Assembly (NCBI GenBank): GCA_045599585.1
Contig: JAZRWH010000024.1
Coordinates: 1 to 64,000 of the forward strand
Source of the DNA: RGIG464 sp045599585
Lineage (GTDB): Bacteria; Myxococcota_A; Bradymonadia; UBA4248
DNA length: 64,000 nt
Reading direction: 5' to 3'
Within the stretch, counting starts at the first letter, position 1, and each line of letters begins with the position of its first letter. Below the pieces are notes generated by a model. The model was not told the DNA's origin, made no database searches, and saw nothing but the letters and a program-made list of their open reading frames with translations. Shown piece after piece: positions 19,700 through 27,772 of the stretch. The translations under genes and the position numbers were made by a program.

Positions 19700-19912
19700 A
19701 TTTGCGGATACGCTCGCTAGGCTCGCAGCGCCCTCATGTGCCATTCTTCTCGCGTCCTGCCGTGCTACCTCACGTCTCAGCGCTTAAAACGCCTTTATTG
19801 GAACTTCTGAAATCCATCTATATTCTATTATAATTTGAACCATAAGCGAAGCTGCAGCCAAAGTAATCAGCGCTAAGATCAGAGATCTTGCAAACGCTTA
19901 CTTTCTGAGTCA

Positions 19913-19996
19913 TGTCGATGTTTATAGAAAAATATAGGTTTCATTCGTTATAACGCGCACACACGCAAGTTATAACGAATGCGTAGAACATCGACA
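19913..19996. repeat. 84-bp nested perfect inverted repeat
   Basis: Outer arms TGTCGATGTT (19913-19922) and AACATCGACA (19987-19996) enclose inner arms CATTCGTTATAAC (19942-19954) and GTTATAACGAATG (19969-19981). All arms are perfectly complementary. The loop is 14 bases. It lies between two convergent genes and does not share the bulged-G design of the other palindromes. Function unknown. Confidence 0.7.
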
Positions 19997-20025
19997 CAAA
20001 ACCAACTAATGTAAAATAGTAAACA

Positions 20026-20703
20026 TTAGTTATTTATATTACTATTTCTTTTTTCCATCATCGTCTGAATCTGTTTCGTCAGCTCAAGCACTTGTTCACG
20101 ATTTTGATCATGCACGGCACTTTCTAGTTGCTGAACCAGCGTCAAAACTTGTTGTTCAACCGATTGCATCGTTTGATTGGATTGACACGGACTAGCGTGC
20201 AACAAATCGTAAGTCCTTTCAATCGAACGATTTGAGGCTTTATCCGGCATGTTATCTAGGAGCGCATGCACACGTGACGCCATTCCTTTAATATAACTGA
20301 CTTCATCTTCATGTTTTGATAAACTTTCGTGGGTTTTGTTGTTTACCATTAGATTTGAAATGAATATTGCGGCAAAAATACCAAACATGATCATCTGTAT
20401 TATAAATGCCGGATTAATTGTGCCCTGATTGAGATAAATAAATAGGATTCCTACGACAAGTTCAATGAAAAAATAGATAGATGCAATGAGATATAAAGGG
20501 CGTACGATATCTGTTCTGGACTTGTATTTTTTAATCAAAAGCGGAATGGACGGAAGCATAAAATAGGCGATATTAATAAACGCATATGATATCCAAACCG
20601 ATACAGGATGCTCACTTCCAGTAACTGAAAAAAAAGTAATATTGAATACGACTGGAAAAATGAGAATGAGTAATTTCCAAAGCGCTGAATTCGTATCCGA
20701 CAT
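20026..20703 (-). CDS. hypothetical four-helix membrane protein
   Basis: A 225-residue protein with four hydrophobic segments in the first 125 residues and a cytoplasmic tail containing a probable coiled coil (SVEQQVLTLVQQLESAVHD...). AAAGGAG stands before the ATG. It lies downstream of the SPFH/SHOCT gene on the same strand and before the prophage inserted belonged to the same minus-strand run as the genes at 55.7-57.1 kb. No family recognised. Confidence 0.6.
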   Translation of the reverse strand: MSDTNSALWKLLILIFPVVFNITFFSVTGSEHPVSVWISYAFINIAYFMLPSIPLLIKKYKSRTDIVRPLYLIASIYFFIELVVGILFIYLNQGTINPAFIIQMIMFGIFAAIFISNLMVNNKTHESLSKHEDEVSYIKGMASRVHALLDNMPDKASNRSIERTYDLLHASPCQSNQTMQSVEQQVLTLVQQLESAVHDQNREQVLELTKQIQTMMEKRNSNINN

Positions 20704-20759
20704 AGCGAACTCCTTTGTTATTCATTGATAAGTGAAATTCATGCGCCGCAGGCTAGAAA

Positions 20760-20810
20760 GGGTAGCGGCGTATTTGCTTGCAAATAGCCGCGCAGGGGAA
20801 GACTTTCCCC
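20760..20810. repeat. composite palindromic element, copy 1
   Basis: A GGGTA-GCGGC-G-TATTTGC...GCAAATA-GCCGC hairpin followed by AGGGGAAGACTTTCCCC. The same two-hairpin composite recurs at 26337-26406 (inside the prophage), 55670-55737 and 63603-63670. Confidence 0.7.
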
Positions 20811-20839
20811 TGGCAAAAAACAAAAATTATAAAATAGCG

Positions 20840-21949
20840 TTACATGCGACCCAATATCTCAGCTTTAAAGGCATCATATTCATCCTTTTCGATGAGGCCT
20901 TCGTCGAGCATTTGTTTTAATTCGCGCAATTTGGCAATACGATCCTGGGCTGGCGATGACTGGGGTTGTGTCTGTGCAGGCTGTGCATTCTGCGATGTTT
21001 CTCCCTTCTGCCCAGACTGCTCATAAAGGTTTTGTGCCGCAGAGGCAAAGGTTCCAGCAGCGCCAATTCCCATGCCCATGCCGGCACCCATTGCTGCTAT
21101 TCCGCCTCCGTTGGCGTTATTCGCCAGATCGCGCATGATACCAACATTTTGTACCTTATCCCAATCCTTGCCGAGTATATTAAGACCAGACTTATCTGCC
21201 TGATAACCGCGCTGACGCGCAATGAGATCAATCTGTGAAACATCGAGTTTGTCATATTTCGACGTGTCCACATCGAGTCCGGCAAGAGAAAACTTAACGC
21301 ATTTCAAACCGTAATCTTGCAATGCTTCGTTCAGTGATGGCTCGATTTGTTCGGAGAGTTCATCCATATAGGCATCAATTCCAATGAGTTCTTGATCAAG
21401 CGAATTGAGATGCTTAGAAACTGCAGCCTTGATCTTCCCTTGAAATTCGCTGTGGAAGTATTGTTGAAGATTCTCTTGAGTCTGGAAAGGAATATTATTG
21501 CCAATCAATTTTTCTAGAAACACTGCGGGTTTAATAATTCGAACTTTATAGGCACCACGGGCTCTAACTTCCGTGCGAACGCCCCACACTTTGTCCCGAA
21601 CCTGAATCGGAGTTTCCGTTCCCCATCGAATTTCCTGACTATCTGCTTTGCGGACGAAATAGACAACGCACGAGAATGCGCTAACACCGCCTGTAAACAT
21701 CGTTCGCAATTTGGTGATGAAAGGATAGTTGTCTGTATCGAGTTTATACGTACCGTTTTCCGAAACAGATTCAATCACACCGCCGCGGATAAAAATTGCT
21801 TCTTCACCTGGCATGACGATGAGCGTGGAGTTTTTGTTGAAATCCTCCTCGGGTTGACGCCAAATCAACATTTCGCCAGGCCCAGAATTTTTAATGACAT
21901 TAGCCCAATGTATTTCCCCAGCTGAAGATGATTTACCAAAAAAAGACAT
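20840..21949 (-). CDS. SPFH-domain (virion core protein-like) protein with C-terminal SHOCT
   Basis: A 369-residue protein. The N-terminal two thirds is the YdjI-like SPFH/Band-7 'virion core protein' domain (FGKSSSAGEIHWAN..., GPGEMLIWRQPEEDF). A Gly/Ala-rich linker and a C-terminal SHOCT helix pair (IAKLRELKQMLDEGLIEKDEYDAFK) follow. Such proteins scaffold at membranes; the exact role is unknown. GAGGAAAA eight bases before ATG 21949 defines the start. The prophage's target duplication ends ten bases upstream of that ribosome site's ATG region, so the native promoter now lies 33 kb away. Confidence 0.85.
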   Translation of the reverse strand: MSFFGKSSSAGEIHWANVIKNSGPGEMLIWRQPEEDFNKNSTLIVMPGEEAIFIRGGVIESVSENGTYKLDTDNYPFITKLRTMFTGGVSAFSCVVYFVRKADSQEIRWGTETPIQVRDKVWGVRTEVRARGAYKVRIIKPAVFLEKLIGNNIPFQTQENLQQYFHSEFQGKIKAAVSKHLNSLDQELIGIDAYMDELSEQIEPSLNEALQDYGLKCVKFSLAGLDVDTSKYDKLDVSQIDLIARQRGYQADKSGLNILGKDWDKVQNVGIMRDLANNANGGGIAAMGAGMGMGIGAAGTFASAAQNLYEQSGQKGETSQNAQPAQTQPQSSPAQDRIAKLRELKQMLDEGLIEKDEYDAFKAEILGRM

Positions 21950-21958
21950 AACATTTTC

Positions 21959-21965
21959 CTCAGAC
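21959..21965. repeat. target-site duplication, left copy
   Basis: CTCAGAC directly abuts the TGT terminus of the prophage and is identical to 55607-55613 at the other end. Confidence 0.9.
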
Positions 21966-22014
21966 TGTATTTTCCGGTTAAAATCTGTCACAGAATTCCG
22001 GTTTAATCTGTCAC
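21966..22014. repeat. left terminal inverted repeat with two transposase-box repeats
   Basis: Begins TGTATTTTCCGG. CCGG recurs at 21974 and 21998, CTGTCAC at 21985-21991 and 22008-22014 (23-bp spacing). Forty of the 49 outer positions match the reverse complement of 55558-55606. The istB stop codon (22003-22005) lies within it. Tandem sites in the ends are characteristic of IS21 and Mu/Tn7-type transposases. Confidence 0.9.
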
Positions 22015-22779
22015 GTTGGATGTTACCACATTGCCGGTCAATTTGGACTGCAATGTGCGATGTGATTCACCGAGGAATGATAGCAAAAGTGTGTCCTGAG
22101 CAAGACGATCGATGGCAGCGAGTGCCATCTTTTCGTCGCGAGGATCGGTAAAGTCGGTGAGCCATTCTTTGATGGTGCGATTGGATGTAAGGATCAGACT
22201 TTTCTTTTCGTAGCAATAATTTGTGATGAAATCGAAAAAAAGCTGAATGGTGTCTAAATCGCGGGGCGGGTATCCAAATTCGTCGATGATAATGAGATCG
22301 AGTTTGGACAAGCGTTTGAAGTATTTGGTGTCATTCGAGGCCGTTGCATCTCTCAGAGATTGAATGAGTTCGGGCATTCGGTAGAAAGCGACTTTTTTCA
22401 TGCGTTTGCAGGCTTCGATGCCGAGCGCAATGGAAAGGTGTGTTTTACCAGTTCCAGGTTTGCCATACATGAACAGGTTGAATCGATCATCAATGAATTG
22501 GCATTCAGTGAAGTATGGCATTGCCACGGATTGGGGTGTTTGAACTTCCGAAAAGTCGAAATCTGCGAGTGTTTTGATTTCAGGGAAACAGGCTTGTTTA
22601 ATGTTTCGCTCGATGGCGAGTGCATCACGTCGGTCAATTTCACCTTCCAAAAGTTCAAGCAGAAAATCACGTTCACGGCTTTTCTTGCCTTGAACGGCCT
22701 CGACAAACGGATCGCCCAGCCGAAGCCGTTTGCACCAAGCTACGGTTTGATTTGATTTTGAGGTCATAAGCGTCCACAT
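22003..22779 (-). CDS. istB: IstB-like transposition helper ATPase
   Basis: A 258-residue AAA+ ATPase that in IS21 elements assembles on target DNA and activates the IstA transposase, the counterpart of MuB. Walker A is YGKPGTGKTHLSIAL (about 105-119), Walker B LDLIIIDEFGYPP (160-172), sensor LILTSNRT. The helical N-terminus (KRLRLGDPFVEAV...) matches the IstB IS21-binding region. An internal ATG at 22767 is an alternative start. It overlaps the end of istA by about 107 bases and ends inside the left terminal repeat. Confidence 0.93.
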   Translation of the reverse strand: MWTLMTSKSNQTVAWCKRLRLGDPFVEAVQGKKSRERDFLLELLEGEIDRRDALAIERNIKQACFPEIKTLADFDFSEVQTPQSVAMPYFTECQFIDDRFNLFMYGKPGTGKTHLSIALGIEACKRMKKVAFYRMPELIQSLRDATASNDTKYFKRLSKLDLIIIDEFGYPPRDLDTIQLFFDFITNYCYEKKSLILTSNRTIKEWLTDFTDPRDEKMALAAIDRLAQDTLLLSFLGESHRTLQSKLTGNVVTSNVTD

Positions 22780-24127
22780 CTGAACTGAATGGGATCAAAT
22801 TGTATAAAACCATGGCGTGCTTTGTCGGTGACTCCAGCTGATTGATCCCATTACGTTCCATAAAATCGACAAAAGCATTTTCGCGTTCAGCCGGTCTGAC
22901 CGAGTTTATGGTCTGTTCAAAACCTGTCAAAATTCCATCGTCACTTTGTTTTATTTGAGCTCGTGGGCGTGCGGCAAGGGCATCTGCGTACATCGTTTTG
23001 TCGATGATGACAGAACCGTCACGATATGAACGGCGATGTGAACAGATAAAATTTCCGAACTCATCGTAAATATCGACATTAAACGCCCCAACCTTGACCA
23101 TAACTGTCTTTTGTGGATGCTTATCGGATACGGAATAACGACTTTTGAAAAGCTGAATCATGCCGCATCTGTCTGTTTTACGAACCAAGCATTTTCTGTA
23201 ATCGATTCTAGCTTTGGGAAGTGCATTGCCAGCGGCACGATCTGCATCAAACAGGTCTGTCAGGTATTCGCCTTTGAGATAATGCTTTGCCTTGGATGCA
23301 TCATCCAGGCATCGTTGCAGTAATTCGCGGTTGAAATCGTTTTCATCATCGATGATCGGTGGCGGCGTGAAATACGCCTTGCGTTTGACAGCATTGTTGC
23401 GTTCCACACAGCCTTTTTCCCAACCACTTGCAGGATTGCAAAAGACCGCCTCAAAACCATACCAGGACGAAAAAGCGGCGTATTCAGGCGAAGGCTGCGC
23501 ATCGATGCCTTTCTTTCTCAAAGTCAAAACAGCGGTGGTCGCGTTATCGAACGTCACGCGGATCGGCACGAAGCCAATGAACTCAAAAATGTTTGCCATG
23601 GCCTCAAACAAACATTGCTGATTCTCGGCAGGAAATATCTGCACAAACGAAACATTTGAGTATGGAAATGACATCGTAAATTGATGGCCATTGATGCGCC
23701 GACCGTGTCGGTAATAGGCAACTTCACAAAAGTCGATTTGTGCGTCACCAGGACTATGATCAAGCGGAATCCGGGCAAGTTTTGGTTCGCGAATGCGCAT
23801 ACACTTCCGAGCGACAAAGTCATAAAAAGCACTTTTTCCAAATTCAAATCTCGGATGCGCTTTGCGAAATTCGTGCATGGCCGTTTTGACGTTATGCGAC
23901 TGCTTGCCATGTTCGGCGTTCAGTATGGCTTCGATTTCGTCTTTGTAACCATCAAACATCGAAGCTCTGCAATGGTTGAATGGTTTGTCGTCAGGCTGAA
24001 TGTTGGCATATTTCTGAACTGTCGTTGGCGAATGCCCTGTAATATCGGCCACGCAACGAACAGACAGCTTCCTCGTTTTCCTCAAATTCAGAATCGTGAT
24101 GTGGTCATCCTGGCTGACTTTCCCCAT
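22673..24127 (-). CDS. istA: IS21-type DDE transposase IstA
   Basis: A 484-residue transposase. The N-terminal helix-turn-helix (LRKTRKLSVRCVADITGHS) is followed by an rve/DDE catalytic core with intact acidic triad: Asp132 (AQIDF), Asp194 (VTFDNAT) and Glu242 (KGCVERNN). It is expected to cut and join the TGT...ACA ends of the whole prophage. TGGAGGTG precedes the ATG. The upstream 140 bases contain no copy of the terminal repeat, so this is not a stand-alone insertion sequence. It plays the part that MuA plays in Mu. Confidence 0.93.
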   Translation of the reverse strand: MGKVSQDDHITILNLRKTRKLSVRCVADITGHSPTTVQKYANIQPDDKPFNHCRASMFDGYKDEIEAILNAEHGKQSHNVKTAMHEFRKAHPRFEFGKSAFYDFVARKCMRIREPKLARIPLDHSPGDAQIDFCEVAYYRHGRRINGHQFTMSFPYSNVSFVQIFPAENQQCLFEAMANIFEFIGFVPIRVTFDNATTAVLTLRKKGIDAQPSPEYAAFSSWYGFEAVFCNPASGWEKGCVERNNAVKRKAYFTPPPIIDDENDFNRELLQRCLDDASKAKHYLKGEYLTDLFDADRAAGNALPKARIDYRKCLVRKTDRCGMIQLFKSRYSVSDKHPQKTVMVKVGAFNVDIYDEFGNFICSHRRSYRDGSVIIDKTMYADALAARPRAQIKQSDDGILTGFEQTINSVRPAERENAFVDFMERNGINQLESPTKHAMVLYNLIPFSSDVDAYDLKIKSNRSLVQTASAGRSVCRGRSRQEKP

Positions 24128-24222
24128 TACACACCTCCAAGCGCTAAATCATTTTTGACGAACCTGTATATTTGTCAAATTTAACGAATCACGTGGAGAA
24201 ATTCAGCTTTTATTATTGGCGC

Positions 24223-24286
24223 AGGCTATGGCTTTCGCCATACGCCTTGCGTGTGCGGCTTCTCGCTATCGCTCAATACGCCGCAC
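24223..24286. repeat. two nested palindromes inside the prophage
   Basis: GGC-TATGGC-ttt-GCCATAC-GCC and a second with GTGCGGC...GCCGCAC, between istA and the methylase gene. The family is thus shared by host and prophage. Confidence 0.7.
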
Positions 24287-25052
24287 AAATCATCATGATT
24301 TCATCTGCACACTGACGATTGCGTCCATGTAGCCTTTCAACCTCGATTGCGCCGCAATCACGTGCCTGGCAGACCAAATCAGAATTGGGACGATCGAACA
24401 GGCACCATTGGTCACTCACTCGCATAAACTCGGCACAAAAAGCCCTCGCGTCAATGCGCCCATCCTGATAAGTCGATGATGCATCGAACCCCATTTTGAT
24501 ATTTCCCTCATACGGTGGATCAAGTATGACAAACGCGCCTGATTCTGCCCAATATTTCGCCTCTGAGGCGTTCAAATTGTCATCAATGACAACTAGCCCC
24601 TTTGTCCAGTCATCGCACGCAGACGGGCACACAGGCGCTCCAACGGGTATGACGTTGCGAACATCTTTTCCATGAAGCCAGCGATGCGCCGTTTCAGAAT
24701 CCTCTGCCTGTGAAACGATGGCCATGCACTTTGATTCGGTTTCTTTATCAAATCGCGTGTATTCGACATAAGATCGTTTCGGTGCAATAGCTTGAAGCCG
24801 TTTCAATATCTCAGCTGTCTGCGGCGCCAAATTCAATCGGCGTCGATAGTCATGGCCATAGTCATTCGTAATGACGGTCAAATCAGGACGTGTGTCTTTA
24901 ATGATGCGCGCAGCCGAAAAGGAACCGCCAAATGCGTCAAACACACAACCGCCTTGCGGTAGTTTTGCCGCCAAAATCTGCAATTCTCGCCACCACCTCA
25001 ATTTTGAACCGATAAACGGCAAAGGCGGCCTTCGATAGCTTCGATGGTTCAT
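24273..25052 (-). CDS. phage D12-class N6-adenine DNA methyltransferase (Dam-like)
   Basis: A 259-residue orphan methyltransferase. The order is FIGSKLRWW (F-x-G-x-K, SAM-binding region X), CVFDAFGGSFSAA (motif I) and ILDPPYEGN (motif IV DPPY), as in Dam/D12 enzymes. No partner endonuclease is adjacent; phages use such enzymes to protect their DNA or tune packaging and gene expression. Its ATG overlaps the stop of the o-spanin gene (ATGA), placing it at the end of the late lysis operon. Confidence 0.88.
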   Translation of the reverse strand: MNHRSYRRPPLPFIGSKLRWWRELQILAAKLPQGGCVFDAFGGSFSAARIIKDTRPDLTVITNDYGHDYRRRLNLAPQTAEILKRLQAIAPKRSYVEYTRFDKETESKCMAIVSQAEDSETAHRWLHGKDVRNVIPVGAPVCPSACDDWTKGLVVIDDNLNASEAKYWAESGAFVILDPPYEGNIKMGFDASSTYQDGRIDARAFCAEFMRVSDQWCLFDRPNSDLVCQARDCGAIEVERLHGRNRQCADEIMMICAAY

Positions 25053-25366
25053 GGTTCGCCCTCGTTCAGAATTTGTATATGCTCAAAATAATAAATAACT
25101 GCATCCATTTTCGCCGAACAGATTTGATATTGCGTATTAAGTTCAAGCAATGACATAAGCATTTCGCCATTTGTATTGAATTTTAATTCAACATTTTGAC
25201 ATGGCTGTAATATTTGGGTGGCTGGAATTGCATATTCAATTTTGGTAACTGCCACACGGTCGGTCGCACAGCTGTTCATGCAAAACGGCACAAATATCAT
25301 CAGGCACAGGGCTTTGATACCAATCCAAACTCTTTTCATCCAGTGTGACTGTTTTAATAATATCAT
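25049..25366 (-). CDS. o-spanin (Rz1-like outer-membrane lipoprotein)
   Basis: A 105-residue lipoprotein with signal peptide and lipobox FCMNSC. Its first 131 bases overlap the end of the i-spanin gene in another frame, the classical Rz/Rz1 overlap. It is expected to pair with the i-spanin to fuse inner and outer membranes in the last step of lysis. AGGA lies eight bases before ATG 25366. It is longer and less Pro-rich than lambda Rz1, so the call rests on lipobox and overlap. Confidence 0.7.
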   Translation of the reverse strand: MILLKQSHWMKRVWIGIKALCLMIFVPFCMNSCATDRVAVTKIEYAIPATQILQPCQNVELKFNTNGEMLMSLLELNTQYQICSAKMDAVIYYFEHIQILNEGEP

Positions 25367-25631
25367 GGTTTAATTCCTCGCTTTTGTGCACAATGTTTTC
25401 AACATTTTCACAATACCTGTTTGCACTTTCAAGTTCTGCCTGTTTTGCACGAAGTCGCGCTGTCATTTCATCGATTTGGGTGTTTTGTATATTTATCGTT
25501 TCAGTGAGTTGTTCGATGCGCTCATTCAATTGTGTAATTTGCCTATTGCGCACGCATTCACGAATACCAAAGCCAGCAACGACAACGATGATAATGACAG
25601 CGTAAATTATATATTTCGTTTTAATATTCAT
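25236..25631 (-). CDS. i-spanin (Rz-like)
   Basis: A 131-residue inner-membrane protein with an N-terminal anchor (YIIYAVIIIVVVAGFGI) and a long periplasmic coiled coil (about residues 30-85). The C-terminus, SLDWYQSPVPDDICAVLHEQ, resembles the DWADTPLPxDV end of Rz proteins. GGAGGTGCCAAG before ATG 25631 fixes the start, although the frame is open further upstream. It overlaps the end of the amidase gene by 11 bases. Confidence 0.75.
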   Translation of the reverse strand: MNIKTKYIIYAVIIIVVVAGFGIRECVRNRQITQLNERIEQLTETINIQNTQIDEMTARLRAKQAELESANRYCENVENIVHKSEELNHDIIKTVTLDEKSLDWYQSPVPDDICAVLHEQLCDRPCGSYQN

Positions 25632-26229
25632 CTTGGCACCTCCGAGCAAGGCGCACGCGTTCCTTGAACATAATCCACGCGTTTTCATGCAGATCGCCCG
25701 TGATTTCGTTGGTGTCGTTTCCAACAAATGGACGTGGGCACCATTTTCCTGTCACATCGTAATGACGCACGATGTGACTTTGCGGAATGCCGTGTTTGTC
25801 GGCGAGTTCGGCCACAAACCTTGCCCCATCGTTCAAGACTTTGTCGGTGAAATACCAGTCGCGATCTTTGACCGAGTGTGTGCGTGTATTCCGTTTGTGT
25901 TCAACGAGATCGACGCCAAGCGCGCAAGTGTTACTCGCCAAACATTTGTTGCTCTTCTCATAAGGGCAGTGCCATGCCGCGTGACGTTCTTCCACGACCT
26001 GATAGATCGCATCATCGCCAACCAGGTAATGCGTCGAACATGCACGTTTCCAGGTTTGCATCGAGTCTGCTGTTTTCTTCGCACATCCCTGCGAACCATA
26101 ATCGCCCGTGTAGTGAATAATAATCCATTCGATTTGCTTATGACCTCGATACCCCCAGCGAGATTTCGTTTTGCCGTCTTTGGGATCGACGAATGTGCGC
26201 TCTTTGATAATCTTTCGTATGACTTCCAT
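25621..26229 (-). CDS. N-acetylmuramoyl-L-alanine amidase (phage endolysin)
   Basis: A 202-residue zinc amidase of the amidase_2/T7-lysozyme type that cleaves the glycan-peptide bond of peptidoglycan at lysis. Visible zinc-site motifs are WIIIHYTGD (first His) and RHYDVTGKWCPRP (His and Cys). No signal peptide, so it needs a holin. AGGCGG before ATG 26229 is preferred to an ATG 33 bases upstream. Confidence 0.88.
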   Translation of the reverse strand: MEVIRKIIKERTFVDPKDGKTKSRWGYRGHKQIEWIIIHYTGDYGSQGCAKKTADSMQTWKRACSTHYLVGDDAIYQVVEERHAAWHCPYEKSNKCLASNTCALGVDLVEHKRNTRTHSVKDRDWYFTDKVLNDGARFVAELADKHGIPQSHIVRHYDVTGKWCPRPFVGNDTNEITGDLHENAWIMFKERVRLARRCQDEY

Positions 26230-26336
26230 AACCGCCTCATGACAAAGACCACTATTGGTCACACATGAACTACATGAAGCGGTTACGTGCAGTGCTAAAC
26301 TTGCCCGCCAATCGTGTGTTGCTCGATCGGGGCGTT

Positions 26337-26406
26337 GCGGGGTGTCCCCGCTGAGGGGGTAGCGGCGTATGGCAAAGCCATAGCCGCGAAGGGGGATACA
26401 TCCCCC
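26337..26406. repeat. composite palindromic element, copy 2 (in prophage)
   Basis: GCGGGG-TGT-CCCCGC, then GGGGGTA-GCGGC-G-TATGGC...GCCATA-GCCGC, then GGGGGATACATCCCCC. It lies between the amidase and the holin candidate and closely resembles the host copies at 20760, 55670 and 63603. Confidence 0.75.
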
Positions 26407-26424
26407 AACAAATATAAATATATA

Positions 26425-26778
26425 TTATTTATTGTCATCATCCACGTGGACTGTGACCTTTGCATCCCCTTTGCTTACTTCGACATTTTTAATGCCGATA
26501 GACCAACCGTTTACTGCGGCTTTCTCCCACGTTCGGATAAGTATAAATATTCCGCCGACGATCAATGCACCGAGTACAACGGCGAGTCGCACAGAATCGT
26601 TCAATTGCTCGAAATCAAGTATGCAGCCAACGAACATCGCGACGAACGTCACGACAATACACCAACGCAAAGATATGAATTTGCCAAACATTTCTGTTTT
26701 ATCCAATATCGGCAGAATTACGCCGAAAATGATGATAAATATGAGGACAATTGCAGTTGCTGGAATTGGCGTAATCAT
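26425..26778 (-). CDS. holin candidate (three-helix membrane protein)
   Basis: A 117-residue protein with three hydrophobic segments (about 7-26, 38-56, 65-83) and a charged C-terminal tail. Size, topology and position next to the endolysin fit a class I holin, but there is no family signature. It overlaps the upstream 195-residue gene by four bases (ATGA). Confidence 0.55.
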   Translation of the reverse strand: MITPIPATAIVLIFIIIFGVILPILDKTEMFGKFISLRWCIVVTFVAMFVGCILDFEQLNDSVRLAVVLGALIVGGIFILIRTWEKAAVNGWSIGIKNVEVSKGDAKVTVHVDDDNK

Positions 26779-27362
26779 TTCAATCCCCCTTTAATGGCTA
26801 TGTCGGCGAGTATATCGCGCCCACATTCGAGAATAATGTTTTCCAATTCATCGCGATGGTTTGTCATCATCCAGTCAGCAAACGAATCTTTGGCATAAAC
26901 AGGAACGCCGAGGTCATTCTTTGTCTTGCCATAAGCGAGTGTGGCTTTGCCTTTTTTGATGCCATAAAAGCGATCTGGCATTTGCGAGGTGCCATAGTAT
27001 GCGACGTCTTGTAACGGCACACCAGCATTTCGTTTCACCTTTTGCACTTTGTGAATCGTTCGCCATTTGCCGTGGCGCAACACTCGGAAATACCGATTGA
27101 CGGCCAGCCACTCATTTACAGGTGCGTCAAAGCCTTTCATTCGTCCTGCATTCGGACTGGTGCCATAAATCGTCAAAGTGTCGTCCTTTTTACGACTTCT
27201 AACACCAAATATGCTCTTTTGCGGTTTATCCAGAAATGGCGAGGATTTGCTGATATTGCGTGCGAATTGTTTAATCCGACGAATTACGGCAGATTTCCAT
27301 TTCTGAATCAATTTCGGCTTATCCGATAATTGTTTATAGATTTCAGCTATATTATTTATCAT
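26775..27362 (-). CDS. phage protein of unknown function
   Basis: A 195-residue basic protein (KPKLIQKWKSAVIRRIKQFAR...), with a central region rich in Tyr and Gly and no membrane segment. It overlaps both neighbours by four bases, between the tail-fibre chaperone and the holin candidate. It may be a late structural or minor tail protein. I do not recognise it. Confidence 0.6.
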   Translation of the reverse strand: MINNIAEIYKQLSDKPKLIQKWKSAVIRRIKQFARNISKSSPFLDKPQKSIFGVRSRKKDDTLTIYGTSPNAGRMKGFDAPVNEWLAVNRYFRVLRHGKWRTIHKVQKVKRNAGVPLQDVAYYGTSQMPDRFYGIKKGKATLAYGKTKNDLGVPVYAKDSFADWMMTNHRDELENIILECGRDILADIAIKGGLK

Positions 27363-27760
27363 TTGACCACCTCCGGCTTGTCAGGCCACACGATATCATG
27401 AGGGAAACCATCCTGTTTTGTAATATCGCGCAATGCCTGTCGATAGGCTTTAATGGCTTCGCGGTCTGCATCAGAAATGGGATAATCCGGCTGAATGAGA
27501 TAATCTGTATCTGCTAAAAGTGTATTGCGTTTATCGCGAATATCAAATGCAAGAACATCGTCAGGTATTATCGGTGGCACGTATTCCGCTGGTTGTATTT
27601 CGTTTCGCTCAAAAGCTTCTTTGATCGCTTGAAACACAGGAGCTTCGTCATTACACCCTATGTTAAAGGTATAAGGTATTTGAGTATTGTCATCAAAGAT
27701 AACATCTACATCAAAACATGTGTGTTCTGAATTCATATATATTGCGTTATTAAATTGCAT
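27359..27760 (-). CDS. tail-fibre assembly-like protein
   Basis: A 133-residue acidic protein whose C-terminal half (RDKRNTLLADTDYLIQPDYP...AYRQALRDITKQ) matches the motif common to phage tail-fibre assembly chaperones and fibre-adjacent proteins, where DxxRNxLLxxTDW precedes a YRQxLRD helix. It sits directly after the fibre gene, as gpG does after gpH in P2. Confidence 0.75.
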   Translation of the reverse strand: MQFNNAIYMNSEHTCFDVDVIFDDNTQIPYTFNIGCNDEAPVFQAIKEAFERNEIQPAEYVPPIIPDDVLAFDIRDKRNTLLADTDYLIQPDYPISDADREAIKAYRQALRDITKQDGFPHDIVWPDKPEVVK

Positions 27761-27772
27761 TATTTTATCTCC

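Noticed and set aside
22003..24180. A stand-alone IS21 insertion inside or beside the prophage
   Set aside because: No inverted copy of the TTTTCCGG/CTGTCAC end is present upstream of istA; the matching end with target duplication is at 55606.
25633..26268. Plus-strand frame opposite the amidase
   Set aside because: Shadow of a gene with recognised catalytic motifs.
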